Assembly (NCBI RefSeq): GCF_019052805.1
Contig: NZ_JAHQRJ010000001.1
Location: 2,852,001-2,916,000 of the forward strand
Source of the DNA: Noviherbaspirillum sp. L7-7A
GTDB taxonomy: Bacteria > Pseudomonadota > Gammaproteobacteria > Burkholderiales > Burkholderiaceae_D
Direction: 5' to 3'
Length of the DNA stretch: 64,000 nucleotides
Position numbers and translations under genes: made by a program. This document shows, piece after piece, positions 45,101-55,725 of this stretch (position 1 is its first letter; every line of letters begins with the position of its first letter). The notes beneath the pieces were generated by a model. It saw only the letters and a list, made by a program, of their open reading frames with translations. It was not told the DNA's origin and searched no databases.

Positions 45101-47299
45101 GCGGCCGCGTTCGTCATGGCGGTATTGCCAGGTGCGGTGGATGCGGTTGCTGAAGGTGCTTGCTTGCTGGAGGTGGTTCTCGGTGTTGTAGCGCCATTGC
45201 ATGGCGATGCCGGTGGCCGTGGCGGTCCAGGCCGGGCGGCCGGCTGCATCGAATGCGGCGAGCAGTTCGGGCTGCCAGTCCGGCTGGCCGGGAATGCCGG
45301 CACCGCTGCCTGTCTGCCGGCCCCGGGCATCGAACAGCATGCTGCGTACCAGCGGCTGTCGCCAGCCCAGCCCGGTGGCAGTCATTTCGATGATGCGGCC
45401 ACTGCTGTCATGGCGCAGGGCGATGGATTGGCCGTCCTCCCGCACCATGCGCGTGACCCGGCCGGTATGCGGGTCATGTTCCAGCACGGTGCGTCCGCCG
45501 CCCGGCACGCTGACTGCCACGACCTGCGAGCCGGTGGCATCCCATTCGTAGCGGGTGATGTCCGAATCTTCGGGCGTTGCGGCAGGTCCGTTGGGCAAGG
45601 GGCCATCGATTTCCACCAGCAGGCTGCGGCCATGGATGCTCTGGTAGCGGTAATGCGTGGTGCGCACCATCTCGCTGCCGTCTGATGGATTGAAGCCTCG
45701 TTCGGTGAGGCTGACCGGCTGCTGATACTGGTTGTATTCGAAACGCCACTGGCGCTCCTTGCCCGGCACGACGCTGTCGCGGGCGACAAGCACCGGGTCA
45801 TATGGCTGCTGTGCGATCCGTGATGCGGGCCATGCCTGCTCGGGGCCGGGATGGGCATATTGCTGGCGCAGTACCAACCTGCGGCCAACCGCCCTGCCCT
45901 GCTGGTAATCCACCACGGAGACGCCGTAGATGCGGCCCAACGCGTCCAGCCATAACCTGCGTCCTTCCAGCGGCTTGCCTGCGGCATCGAGCCGGGTGAT
46001 TTCCTGCAGGCGGCCCTTGCTGTCATAGCTGTAACGCTGATCGGTGTCGCCGCAACTGGCGCAGCCGGGGCCACGCACTTCCAGCAGGCGGCGGTCGCCA
46101 GCGACGATGGCGTGGCGGTACACCGTCACCTGGCCAAGGCTATTGGTAAGGCGGACCAGGCCGGGCGCGCTGCGGTCCATGCTGATCTGCTCGATGCCGG
46201 TGCCCGGAAGCGGCTTGCCATGCGGGTCTTTCCCGGCCGGTTCGCCCCTGACGGACAGCACGGCCAGACCGTTGCCGTCATAGACCCAGGTGGCGATGCG
46301 TTCGCGCAGGGCACGACCGTCATTGCCTGTGCCTTCCACCGTGATGCCGGTCAGCAGGCTGGGAAAGCGCGGGTTTTCATAGTGGTAGATGCGGCGAATG
46401 GTGCTGACGCTGGTGGTGGTGGGCGTGTCGCCCAGTGCGAAGGGCGGGCGCGGCTTGTCGGGGTCGTAACTCGTGGGCAGATGCACGGCAGTCAGATTGG
46501 CGCGGCGTGCAGGTTCGGGCGCGGCAGTGCCGGTTTCCTGCGCACCGTAGGCATAAAGAAAACGCCCCACTGGCGTATCGACGCTCTGTATGCCAGGGTA
46601 GGTGCCCGCCTTCAATGCCTTGCGGTCCGGATAGTGGAACAGCATGCTGCGCCCCTGCGGATCGCTGACCTTGCGCAGCCGGCCGGCGTTGTCGCGCTCG
46701 ATGCCCAGCCACTCGCCACTGGGTGCAAAGATATGGGTCAGGCGGCCGTTGCTGTCAAAGGCCAGTTCACGGCCATTGGGCCAGCGCCAGCGGTAGTGCT
46801 GCTGGCGGCCCTGCCTGATGATGCGCACCTGTCCATGTGCCGGATCGGGCGCGGTGCACAGCGTGCTGCTCCAGGCAGTGCGGGCAAAGCTTAGCCGGGT
46901 GCCGTCGGCCTGGAGGATCTGCAGGCTGTCGCCGACCGGATACAGCCGGGTGTCATAGGAAAACTGCCAGCCGCGGCCGGCGCCGGACAGCGGCATGCCA
47001 GGCGCTGCATGGTAGCTGTTGTAGTGGCGAACCAGTTCCAGGCCCAATAGGCCGGGCAAGGGCGCCATGTCGACTTCTTTCTGGTACTTGTTTCCCGTGA
47101 TCAGATTGACCGGGTTACCGGCTTCCTGGGTGACACCGCTGCTCTTGCTCATGCCGGCGGGCTGGCCGGTTTCGCAGGAGGGTCCTGCCTGCTGCAGGCC
47201 ACAGGCAGGCGGCTCGTCCGCAGCCTGTGCCGGGAGGGGGGAAGACGCATGCAATACCCAGAGCAGGCAGAGGCATGCATGGCGGTATGAGGCCTTCAT
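42173..47299 (-). CDS. Secreted Rhs/YD-repeat protein with Tle1-like (DUF2235) lipase C-terminus
   Basis: 1708-residue polymorphic toxin. Residues 1-27 are a Sec signal peptide (cleavage after AQA). DUF6531-like start at about 58 (NPVNLITGNKYQKE), then YD repeats to about 1290, an NSGNG tandem linker near 1165-1180, and the Rhs core ending DPEGL at 1356-1360. The C-terminal 348 residues carry FAFDGTGN and the lipase elbow GFSRG with S1456, D1497 (GLWDTVP) and H1565 (VGSHADIGGGYG), a plausible Ser-Asp-His triad as in Tle1 phospholipases. AAGGAG precedes the ATG. There is no PAAR or VgrG domain. It is 37 bp downstream of the Tad operon, same strand. Confidence 0.88.
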   Translation of the reverse strand: MKASYRHACLCLLWVLHASSPLPAQAADEPPACGLQQAGPSCETGQPAGMSKSSGVTQEAGNPVNLITGNKYQKEVDMAPLPGLLGLELVRHYNSYHAAPGMPLSGAGRGWQFSYDTRLYPVGDSLQILQADGTRLSFARTAWSSTLCTAPDPAHGQVRIIRQGRQQHYRWRWPNGRELAFDSNGRLTHIFAPSGEWLGIERDNAGRLRKVSDPQGRSMLFHYPDRKALKAGTYPGIQSVDTPVGRFLYAYGAQETGTAAPEPARRANLTAVHLPTSYDPDKPRPPFALGDTPTTTSVSTIRRIYHYENPRFPSLLTGITVEGTGNDGRALRERIATWVYDGNGLAVLSVRGEPAGKDPHGKPLPGTGIEQISMDRSAPGLVRLTNSLGQVTVYRHAIVAGDRRLLEVRGPGCASCGDTDQRYSYDSKGRLQEITRLDAAGKPLEGRRLWLDALGRIYGVSVVDYQQGRAVGRRLVLRQQYAHPGPEQAWPASRIAQQPYDPVLVARDSVVPGKERQWRFEYNQYQQPVSLTERGFNPSDGSEMVRTTHYRYQSIHGRSLLVEIDGPLPNGPAATPEDSDITRYEWDATGSQVVAVSVPGGGRTVLEHDPHTGRVTRMVREDGQSIALRHDSSGRIIEMTATGLGWRQPLVRSMLFDARGRQTGSGAGIPGQPDWQPELLAAFDAAGRPAWTATATGIAMQWRYNTENHLQQASTFSNRIHRTWQYRHDERGRIIEAIDPAGASLRPGYPEDGMAQPASPSASMTDKPAGRVVHAIDDFGRRVASISPDSGKTRYVHDEADQLIASTDAAGNRAVYAYDISGRILRQDIWPAGAAQADTTHWQYQGRRLVALLHPTQEERYLHDERGLLIRKTTLRHDPVQRGAALVTQTRYSHDSLGRLDSISLPDGSLIRYLRNGQGQVTAMQRSRIQTEWLRWLLPAQVMARDIERDLVGIARYVTGNGIEARYQRSREGMLARIVHRPADGPPVPQGKTAATSLPGALRLPPDLQALYDARLLWDVRGNLLHRRAEGKGWQAVASSYAYDHANRLIVATQPGAASRYFHDAAGNRLLSQQGIASQSEVKAGTAVSRYQPGSNRWLGDVVDEKAWPPYRYDANGQPVDAGDRRYGWDALGRLMTVQRGDGSEVARYVYNHRGERIASIARGGNSGNGNSGNGNSGNSVVGFLYEDDKLQAETDQQGRILRQYLWLGDQPLAVIDTPAGRAPAGEGALSQAMRDIATVLRAWLGNDDEISWLHPDHLGAVALATNADGAAIWQASYSPYGAATIKAMQFPGRPAFALNLRLPGQYWDAATGLHYNRHRYYDPQSGRYLTPDPLGMPDGPNSYIYVKNNPLRYVDPEGLVLFAFDGTGNAAEPLAGDTISNVRKFWMAYDEEKNGKRYYITGIGTTDEDMPVKGNVMNGQGFDDRVRLGFQFLDRFIEEKYVPGKPIDIDVVGFSRGAAEARVWMNQLIEKMTQSRYATETGKLACLSLRFMGLWDTVPHLGYFNGDEARYDFSIDPSVPYVAHAVALNEHRGGLVSFDALSILPAPATTSGGNRIEMGFVGSHADIGGGYGTGDLSDVALMWMIEQARAQGVILKSKTIEDSGWDVISSPIIHDKSANRIDPPNLSSAGDRDFSYGNGTSVKQAKAVVGGKDTAWARSQVNYYSAWCGPSESPAVGLVDIQKYNDWLIGQGINIGYASPSATQLCE

Positions 47300-47336
47300 C
47301 GCGGCTCCTTGTGCATGGGCTTGCCGCAGGCACAGC

Positions 47337-48716
47337 TCATGGCTGGCTTGCGCTGCGTTTGATGTCCACCATCACGCGTCGGTTTGGCGCGAGGCAGGCG
47401 ATTTTCTGTTCGGTGGTGCCGCCGCAACTCTCCAAAGGCACTACCGGGTTGGCCGCACCCTTGCCCACGACCGTGATGGGCACGTCTGGAAAGCCGCGAC
47501 GTTTCATGTAGTTGCGCACCGCCTCGGCACGGGCCTGGGACAACTTCAGGTTCACCGCTTCGCTGCCAAGTTGGTCGGTATAGCCTGTGACGGTGGCGGA
47601 TTGAATCGTCTGGCCGTCCTTCTGGGCTGCCTTGACTTCATCGATCAGGGTGTCGAGCTGTGTCAGGCCATTGGCTTTGAGCACTGCGCTATCGAAGTCG
47701 AACAGGGTGTCAGCAGAAAGGGAATACGGCTCGGCATTGGCCGGGTCGACGGGGCATACCGGACAGGCCTTGCCGCTGCATTCATTCGTGGTGTCCTGCG
47801 GGTCGGCATTGTTGCCGCCCGTTCCATCCGAGGTGTTAGTCGGGGCGTTGGCATTGCCGGGGTTGTCCTGGCTGGCGCCGCCATTGCCCGTATCTGCGCT
47901 GCCTGCGGGGCGGGACCCGCCAGGCGGTGCGGGCGGGTCGGCGGGTGGCTTCGGATTGGCTTGCGGCCCGCCGGCGGATATCCAGACCGGGTCGGCCCAT
48001 TCAATGGCCGGGCTGTTCATGTGCAGCGTGATATCGGTGGTGATCGGCACGCGGCCCGCGGCGATCAGGCGTGCAGCGAAATCATCCTTGTTCTTGCTCG
48101 CTTCCTGCGCGGCTTCGAGCGCCTTGGCGAAGACGCGGCCCACCAGCAGCACGCCCGGCTTGTAGCCATGGGTAATACGGATCTTGATCAGGTTGGCATC
48201 GAAAATGTTCTGGCCGGATTGCCTGCCAATGATGGCGGGATTACGCAGAGCCAGGCTGGAATTCGGTATAACCCGCGCTTCGGTTTTCAGCACTTCCTTT
48301 AACGCCGGGTCGTTGAAGTCATCGAAGCTCGCTTTGCCGGGGTTGATCAGTTCGATGCGGTAGTTGCCCTGCATGTCGGCGGTAGCACGTGCCACTGCCT
48401 GGGCGACCTCCGCCGCATTGCTGCCGCCACCGTACAGCGGCGCCAGATGGCGCAGGTACGCCGTGCTGATGGAGTCGGCTGTGGCGTTTTGCATGCTGCC
48501 GGAGCGGGTAGCCATGAAGGCGGCATGGTTGACCTGGTTCCTGGCCACGAACAGCAGGGTGTATTGCAGCAAGGCCAGGCCGATCAGCAGCAGCACCGGC
48601 GCCGCGACAACGAATTCGGTCATGCTTGCGCCATATGCTGGCCTTGCGCAGCGCGGGAAACGACGCCGGCCTGCGTCTTCAGCCCTGGCCAGGGCGCGTG
48701 AGCCGGCCGCGTTCAT
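47337..48716 (-). CDS. TadE-like pseudopilin fused to OmpA domain
   Basis: 459 residues. A TadE-type N-terminus (ARPAYGASMTEFVVAAPVLLLIGLALLQYTLLF, about 24-57) gives one inner-membrane helix with the Glu typical of pseudopilins. A periplasmic part follows, then a Pro/Gly/Asn-rich linker (about 245-315) and a C-terminal OmpA peptidoglycan-binding domain with FDFDSAVLKANG and LSQARAEAVRNYMKRRG (about 340-455). Coupled to tadC by ATGA. It may tie the pilus machine to the cell wall. The rhs gene follows. Confidence 0.85.
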   Translation of the reverse strand: MNAAGSRALARAEDAGRRRFPRCARPAYGASMTEFVVAAPVLLLIGLALLQYTLLFVARNQVNHAAFMATRSGSMQNATADSISTAYLRHLAPLYGGGSNAAEVAQAVARATADMQGNYRIELINPGKASFDDFNDPALKEVLKTEARVIPNSSLALRNPAIIGRQSGQNIFDANLIKIRITHGYKPGVLLVGRVFAKALEAAQEASKNKDDFAARLIAAGRVPITTDITLHMNSPAIEWADPVWISAGGPQANPKPPADPPAPPGGSRPAGSADTGNGGASQDNPGNANAPTNTSDGTGGNNADPQDTTNECSGKACPVCPVDPANAEPYSLSADTLFDFDSAVLKANGLTQLDTLIDEVKAAQKDGQTIQSATVTGYTDQLGSEAVNLKLSQARAEAVRNYMKRRGFPDVPITVVGKGAANPVVPLESCGGTTEQKIACLAPNRRVMVDIKRSASQP

Positions 48717-49666
48717 AGGCCGGAATGCACGAACTTCATCGCGATCGGAAAGAACAGCACGACGAAGGTGCAGGGAAAGATGAAGGCCAGCAGCGGGAAC
48801 AGCAGTTTGACCGGCGCCTCCATGGCCAGCTTTTCGGCGCGCAGGAAACGCTCGGTGCGGCGCTGGTCGGCCTGCGCCCGCAGGATGGGGCCAAGATTCA
48901 TGCCCATGCTTTCGGCCTGGATCACCGCGGTGGTAAACGCCGTGACACTGCCTTCGTTCAGCCGGGATGCGAGGCTGCGCAGCGAGGCGGCGCGTGACTT
49001 GCCGGCGCGGATGTCGCGCAGCAGGCGCTGGAATTCATCGCGCAACACGCCCTTGGGTCCCTTCGCCACCGCCTGCGTCAGTGCGCCCTGCATGTTCAGA
49101 CCAGCTTCAACGCACAGGGTGATAATGTCCAGATAGAACGGCAACGTTTTGAGCAGCTCACGGCGGCGCTGGTTGATGCGGTCATTGAGCCAGATGCCGG
49201 GATAGGCCCAGCCCAGCAGCCCACCGGTGATCATCACCAGAAGATAGCGGCCTGCCGGCATGCCGGAAGCACCGGCCGCCGGATGGTCAAAGGACGCCAT
49301 CATCCAATAGAAAATTGATGCGGCAAGCAGGACGCCGATCAGGCGGCTGGCAAGGAACTGCGCCGGATTGATCGCAAAGTCCACGCCGGCCTGGCCCAGG
49401 CGCACCAGCAGCAGCGCATGGCGGCGAGTTGCGAGCCGCGGCCCGATGAAGTGGGCAGTCCAGCTGATCGGTGCCCACATCAGGCGAAAGCCCAGCGGTG
49501 GCGTGTCCTTGTAGGAGCGATCTTCAGGCGGCACCTCGGCCAGCGCCCGGCTCACCAGCCAGGTCAGCAGCGCGAATGCAAGGCCGGCCGCCAGCGAGAT
49601 CGCGGCGAGGGCCAGGTTGGCATGGCTTCCGCTCAGCATGTCCATGATGGCGTGCACCTCATGCAT
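48713..49666 (-). CDS. tadC: Tad pilus inner-membrane platform protein TadC
   Basis: Type II secretion F-domain membrane protein, 317 residues, with membrane segments at about 15-37, 110-130, 145-165 and 290-312 and the F-domain stretch LKTLPFYLDIITLCVEAGLNMQGALTQAV. With TadB it forms the platform on which the TadA ATPase works. It overlaps the TadE-OmpA gene by 4 bp and follows tadB by 3 bp. Confidence 0.9.
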   Translation of the reverse strand: MHEVHAIMDMLSGSHANLALAAISLAAGLAFALLTWLVSRALAEVPPEDRSYKDTPPLGFRLMWAPISWTAHFIGPRLATRRHALLLVRLGQAGVDFAINPAQFLASRLIGVLLAASIFYWMMASFDHPAAGASGMPAGRYLLVMITGGLLGWAYPGIWLNDRINQRRRELLKTLPFYLDIITLCVEAGLNMQGALTQAVAKGPKGVLRDEFQRLLRDIRAGKSRAASLRSLASRLNEGSVTAFTTAVIQAESMGMNLGPILRAQADQRRTERFLRAEKLAMEAPVKLLFPLLAFIFPCTFVVLFFPIAMKFVHSGL

Positions 49667-49669
49667 AGC

Positions 49670-50529
49670 TCATACATCGATGGCGACGATGCGACGGATC
49701 ACATACACGCCCAGCGACTCCAGCAGCGCGATGCCAGCCAGCGTGGCCCAGCCCAGCCGGGTATGCCAGAGGTAGCTCATCGCTTCCGGCTCCATGTGAT
49801 TCAGAATGAGCATCAGCAACATCGGCAGCAGGGACACCACCCAGGCCTGCAGCTTGCCCTGCGCCGTGAGCGCGCCGATCTTGCCTTCCATCTGCAGGCG
49901 GCTGCGTATGGTATGGGCGGTGCGCTCCAGGGTTTCGGCCAGGCCGCCGCCGGTCTCGCTGGCAATCCGCATTGCAGATACCACGAGCACGGTGGTCTGG
50001 GTCGGCACGCGGCGGGCCAGGTTGTTCAGGCTTTGCTCCAGGGTCACGCCCAGCCGCTGCTCGCGCAGCATCAATGTGAATTCCTGCGCCAGCGGCGCAT
50101 GGGCTTCGGCCACCAGCTGCTGCATGGCAGCGTTCAGGCCGACGCCGGCGCGCAGGCCGCCGGAAAGCATCATCAGTGCATCCGGCAATTGCTGTTCGAA
50201 GCGCTGCATGCGGCGTCGGCGCAAGGCGGCATAGACCAGCCTGGGCAGCATGGCCAGCGCGAAGAACACCGGTATGGCCAGCAGCAGGTTGCCGGTGAAA
50301 ACCCATGCCAGGGCCGAGCCCAGCATCATCACGGCAAGGTTGAGCATGAACAGCTGTTTTGGATCGATAAACAGGAAGAATTCCTGGGCCTGGAAGCGGG
50401 TGCGTTCGGTGAAGCTGGCCCGGTAGCGCGCCATTGCGCCTGAGCCGGCCTGCATTAGGAACCAGGCCAGCAGGGCGGCTGCAAGGGCAATGGCCAGCAA
50501 TGCAGCCAGCCTGATATCGACGCTGCCGC

Positions 50530-50533
<4 letters not shown>
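49670..50533 (-). CDS. tadB: Tad pilus inner-membrane platform protein TadB
   Basis: F-domain membrane protein of 287 residues. Spans at about 8-27 and 82-115, then RRMQRFEQQLPDALMMLSGGLRAGVGLNAAMQQL, which is the TadB F-domain signature, and two C-terminal spans. Overlaps tadA by 4 bp and precedes tadC by 3 bp. Confidence 0.9.
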
Positions 50534-52305
<1,772 letters not shown>

Positions 52306-52317
52306 GGCATTCCCCCG

Positions 52318-54516
52318 TTATCGATCAACCCGGCCTGATTCCTCCGGCACCAGCCACTGGCTGGCTACCCAGCCACGGTGCCCGCCCACCCTCACCGCCG
52401 TCCAGTAAGCGCGCTGCGGCTGCGGCAGGATCTCGACCATCATGCCGGCGCGCAGTTGGCGCAGCATCGGCGCATTGATGTCGGGCGTGACCCGCAGCGC
52501 CAGCCGGTCCGCAATGACCCGCATCCGGCCCGGGCTGGCATCGCCTGCCTGAGCTGCTGGGCTGGCCGCGTTGATTGACGCGATCGGCACGCCAACGGCA
52601 TCGGCATCCTTGCTTTGGCTGTCACGCGGCACGGGCTGCGGCGTTGCCTGCCCTACCGGCTGTACCGCATCGGCGGCAATCCAGCCACTGACTTCACCCA
52701 CCAGCACATGGCGCCAGCGACTGCTTTCCACTTCGGGCTGCTGTGCGCCCATCCGTACCGCAGCCCCGCGGCCGAGGGTCATGATTGCGGCCGACGCGGC
52801 ATGCGGCCGCAGGCGCAGCAGCGCACTGGGGCTGGTTACCATCAGCAGGCTGCCGCCGGGAGGATCGAACTGCAGATTGGACCGCGCGGGCATGTCGTTA
52901 GCTGGTGCAACCGAGGTGAAGCTGCCAGCGTCGCGTCCGGGTTGCAGCGGCTGGCTCAGATAGGGCGCCGGGCCCATGGTCGCCTGCAGTCTTTCGTCGG
53001 TGCGACGCACGCGGTCAGCCAGTTCGGGTGTTCTGCTGTCAACAACGGTAGGCGTCACGAACACCACCAGCTCGGTCTCCTTGTTCTGGAAGCGCTTGGA
53101 GCGAAACAGCGCACCCAGGATGGGCAGGTCCCCCAGGAACGGCACCTTGTCGATATCGGTGCTGGTTTCGCGTGACAGCAGGCCGGACAGAACGATGGTC
53201 TCGCCGCTGTTCACATTGAATTCGGTGCTGGTCTTGCGGGTGCGCAGGCCAGGGCCGGCTGGCGTGGAGATGGCGGCGTCGATCGAACTGACTTCGCTGT
53301 CTATCATTGCCCGCACCACGCCGTGGCTATCCACTCGTGGCTGAATCTCGAGCTTGACGCCATAGGGCTTGAACAACACCGTCGGTCCGTTGATGGTGGA
53401 TACAGTGTAGGGATATTCACCACCCGCCAGGAAACTGGCCTTGGCGCCATTGCGTGCGGATAGCTGGGGCTCGGCCAGAATGCTGGCGCGGCCGTTCTGC
53501 GCCAGCAAATTCAATTGCGCATTGAGGCCCATGTTGATGCCGGACAGGATGTTGAGTCCGTTCGGCAGCGGCACGCCGCCGCCTGCCGGCACACCTTCGA
53601 TACCTTGCGGCACCGAAATGGGCGCGGCATTGCCCTGGCCTGCGGTCTGGATATTGATCTGGTACGGCCCATCGGTGCCTCGGCGTAGCGGCGACCAGAT
53701 GCCTGCAATTGCGCCACCGCCAGCGGGCGTCCATTTGATGCCGTGCTCGCGCAGTTCACTGACAGGAAACTCCGCAATCTTCACATCCAGCAGCACCATT
53801 TTTTCCCAGCCAAGGCGATTGGTGAAGTTGACGATCTGCGGATAGCGCTTGCTCAGCTCATCGATTTTCAACAGGTCGAAGTCGGATAAACCATCGCCTT
53901 CGACAATGACCTTGTCGCCGATGACCGATGCGCGGGCGCTCGGTATCGTCGCCAGGAAGGCCGCGACTTCCCGCGCATATCGGCTGGTGTCACCGGGAAC
54001 GATATTGATCTTGAGACGCTGGTAACGGCCGTCCTCGTTCCAGACGAAGAGCGAGGTGGTGCCGACGGCATTGGCGAACAGGATGGTTTCCCGGCCATCA
54101 AGCGCTGCGGCGGTCAGGATCTGGCCATTGCCGACTGCAATCCGGCCTACACCGGGTGTGGGAAATACCCGCGACTCGCCGACGAACATCTCGATTTCGG
54201 GAATATCGACCGGCTCGTCGGCCTTGCGGATCGGCGCATAAGGCTGGTTGACCAGCACTGGCGCCGCCTTTTTGCGCGGACGTAGCTGTTCTGCGTAGCC
54301 ATGCGCAGCAACTGGTGCGGGTGGCGATGTACTCGTCGTCTTGCCTGCAGCAGAAGCTGGTCCCTGCGTGGCAGAGATGGTGCCGGTGGAACTGGCGCCC
54401 GCAGGCGTCGGTTCCGCAGCACCGGAAAAAGCGCTCATCAACACAAGAATAAAGACGAGCGGCAGCGTGGCATGACGGCGCACTGGCGGAAAGGACATGA
54501 GGGGATTTCCAGTCAT
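52318..54516 (-). CDS. Tad secretin RcpA/CpaC with two C-terminal SH3-like domains
   Basis: Outer-membrane secretin, 732 residues. Signal peptide (SFPPVRRHATLPLVFILVLM...GAAE). N-terminal pilus/BON-like domain (FVGESRVFPTPGVGRIAVGN; VIGDKVIVEGDGLS), then the secretin domain with EFNVNSGETIVLSGLLSRETS and VPFLGDLPILGALFRS at about 435-480. Beyond residue 560 two bacterial SH3-like domains follow, each ending in GW(I/V)A (GEVSGWIAADAV and GGHRGWVASQWL). These are unusual for this family. ATG 54516 is used; ATG 54498 is an alternative. Confidence 0.9.
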   Translation of the reverse strand: MTGNPLMSFPPVRRHATLPLVFILVLMSAFSGAAEPTPAGASSTGTISATQGPASAAGKTTSTSPPAPVAAHGYAEQLRPRKKAAPVLVNQPYAPIRKADEPVDIPEIEMFVGESRVFPTPGVGRIAVGNGQILTAAALDGRETILFANAVGTTSLFVWNEDGRYQRLKINIVPGDTSRYAREVAAFLATIPSARASVIGDKVIVEGDGLSDFDLLKIDELSKRYPQIVNFTNRLGWEKMVLLDVKIAEFPVSELREHGIKWTPAGGGAIAGIWSPLRRGTDGPYQINIQTAGQGNAAPISVPQGIEGVPAGGGVPLPNGLNILSGINMGLNAQLNLLAQNGRASILAEPQLSARNGAKASFLAGGEYPYTVSTINGPTVLFKPYGVKLEIQPRVDSHGVVRAMIDSEVSSIDAAISTPAGPGLRTRKTSTEFNVNSGETIVLSGLLSRETSTDIDKVPFLGDLPILGALFRSKRFQNKETELVVFVTPTVVDSRTPELADRVRRTDERLQATMGPAPYLSQPLQPGRDAGSFTSVAPANDMPARSNLQFDPPGGSLLMVTSPSALLRLRPHAASAAIMTLGRGAAVRMGAQQPEVESSRWRHVLVGEVSGWIAADAVQPVGQATPQPVPRDSQSKDADAVGVPIASINAASPAAQAGDASPGRMRVIADRLALRVTPDINAPMLRQLRAGMMVEILPQPQRAYWTAVRVGGHRGWVASQWLVPEESGRVDR

Positions 54517-54521
54517 TGAAG

Positions 54522-55541
54522 CTAGCGTAGATCGGTAGCGCGGCTTGCGCCTGGCATGGCGGGAGCCGCTGTGGCAGGCGCTTCAGCCGCATCGGTTGAA
54601 GACAAAGGCGCAGTGCCTGCAGTCGACGGCATCAGCACCGGAACAGCTGCGGCCGGGCGTGTTTGCGCACTTGCTGCGTTCAAGCCGGCTGCTGGCGTGC
54701 CGCCTGAAGCCGGCCTGTATCCGCCCAGCCATAGCGCTTCGGGTGGAAACTTGCTCACACGGCCGCCGTACAGCACCGGAATCTCCGGGTCTTCATTCAT
54801 GCCCTGCCCGAGCAGTGCATTCATATCGAGTGCATCGCCAGGCGCGGCTTGCCTGTCGCCCGGATTACGCAGCAGTGCGGTGATCTTGCCGCCGTCTCGT
54901 GCGGCAATCAGGGTGGTTGCCTGCGATGGCGTGACATTCAGCGTGACCGTTGCATACTGCTTGCGCTCGCCAGTGACCGGGTCGTCGACAAGCCGCTGGC
55001 CGGTGGCGATGACCTGCACCCCTTGCAGCAGCGGCATGGTGAGCTTGTTACCCTTGCGTTCGAGGCTTGCAATCAGGTCGATGACGTCGCCTGGCTCCAG
55101 CAGGCCAGAGATGGAATTGATTTCATCGACGGCAACCGTCATTGCCCGCCACCCGATGCCGACGCGTCCGGAAAATGTGGCGGGCTTGCTCGCTTCGAGC
55201 ATGCTCGACAGCAGCATTTCGCCGCCCTTGATGTTGTAGGCAAGCTTGCGTCCCACGGCGCTGCCGAAGCTGTTATTGGTCAGCGCATTGGAATGCGCAT
55301 AGTCCCTGGGTATGGGACGCAGGGCGACATTGCCTGGTCCGATTTCCTCGCCCTTGGGAAGGTCTTTCCTGGCTACCACTACCTCCACCATCGCGGTCCG
55401 GCTCCGGGCCTCGATGGCATCGATGCGGGCGGAGAGGAAGCGGTTGGCCGCCAGCGCCGCAATGACGCCTATGACCAGAGCAAGACCCAGCACCAGGGTA
55501 GTTTTTCCTGGCCGCGGAAAAGAGGGAAGCGCAAGTTTCAT
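54522..55541 (-). CDS. cpaB: Flp pilus assembly protein CpaB/RcpC
   Basis: 339 residues. One N-terminal membrane helix (TLVLGLALVIGVIAALAANRFL), then an SAF domain (VEVVVARKDLPKGEEIGPGNVALRPIPRDY) and the RcpC domain (MTVAVDEINSISGLLEPGDVIDLI). A Pro/Ala-rich, low-complexity tail of about 60 residues follows. It sits between the small prepilin-like gene (4 bp upstream) and the secretin (5 bp downstream). It probably stabilises the secretin in the periplasm. Confidence 0.9.
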   Translation of the reverse strand: MKLALPSFPRPGKTTLVLGLALVIGVIAALAANRFLSARIDAIEARSRTAMVEVVVARKDLPKGEEIGPGNVALRPIPRDYAHSNALTNNSFGSAVGRKLAYNIKGGEMLLSSMLEASKPATFSGRVGIGWRAMTVAVDEINSISGLLEPGDVIDLIASLERKGNKLTMPLLQGVQVIATGQRLVDDPVTGERKQYATVTLNVTPSQATTLIAARDGGKITALLRNPGDRQAAPGDALDMNALLGQGMNEDPEIPVLYGGRVSKFPPEALWLGGYRPASGGTPAAGLNAASAQTRPAAAVPVLMPSTAGTAPLSSTDAAEAPATAAPAMPGASRATDLR

Positions 55542-55545
55542 GATG

Positions 55546-55725
55546 TCATTCGCTCACAGATACAGCGTAGGTAAATTTCTGGTAGGCGGTGCGAAGCGCA
55601 TCGACGAGCTGCCATAGCACGCTGTCGGAGTTGGCCATGCCTATCCCCAGCGTTAATGCAATGGCCGCGCATACCACGGCGTATTCCACCGAAGACTGGC
55701 CGCCGCAACGCCGCACCCGTCTCAT
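55546..55725 (-). CDS. 59-residue Flp-like prepilin
   Basis: Short gene in the Tad operon. The product starts with basic MRRVRRCGG, then QSSVEYAVVCAAIALTLGIG. Cleavage after the second Gly would give +5 Glu and +6 Tyr, the exact Flp prepilin signature, followed by a hydrophobic stretch. The tail of about 25 residues is short. The start overlaps the stop of the upstream gene (ATGA, 55722-55725) and it ends 4 bp before cpaB. Likely a minor pilin or initiator. Distinct from the main Flp at 58782-59051. Confidence 0.8.
   Translation of the reverse strand: MRRVRRCGGQSSVEYAVVCAAIALTLGIGMANSDSVLWQLVDALRTAYQKFTYAVSVSE

Noticed and set aside
42173-47299. Classical type VI effector with VgrG or PAAR
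   Set aside because: No VgrG, PAAR or Hcp gene lies within the window, and the protein has a Sec signal peptide.
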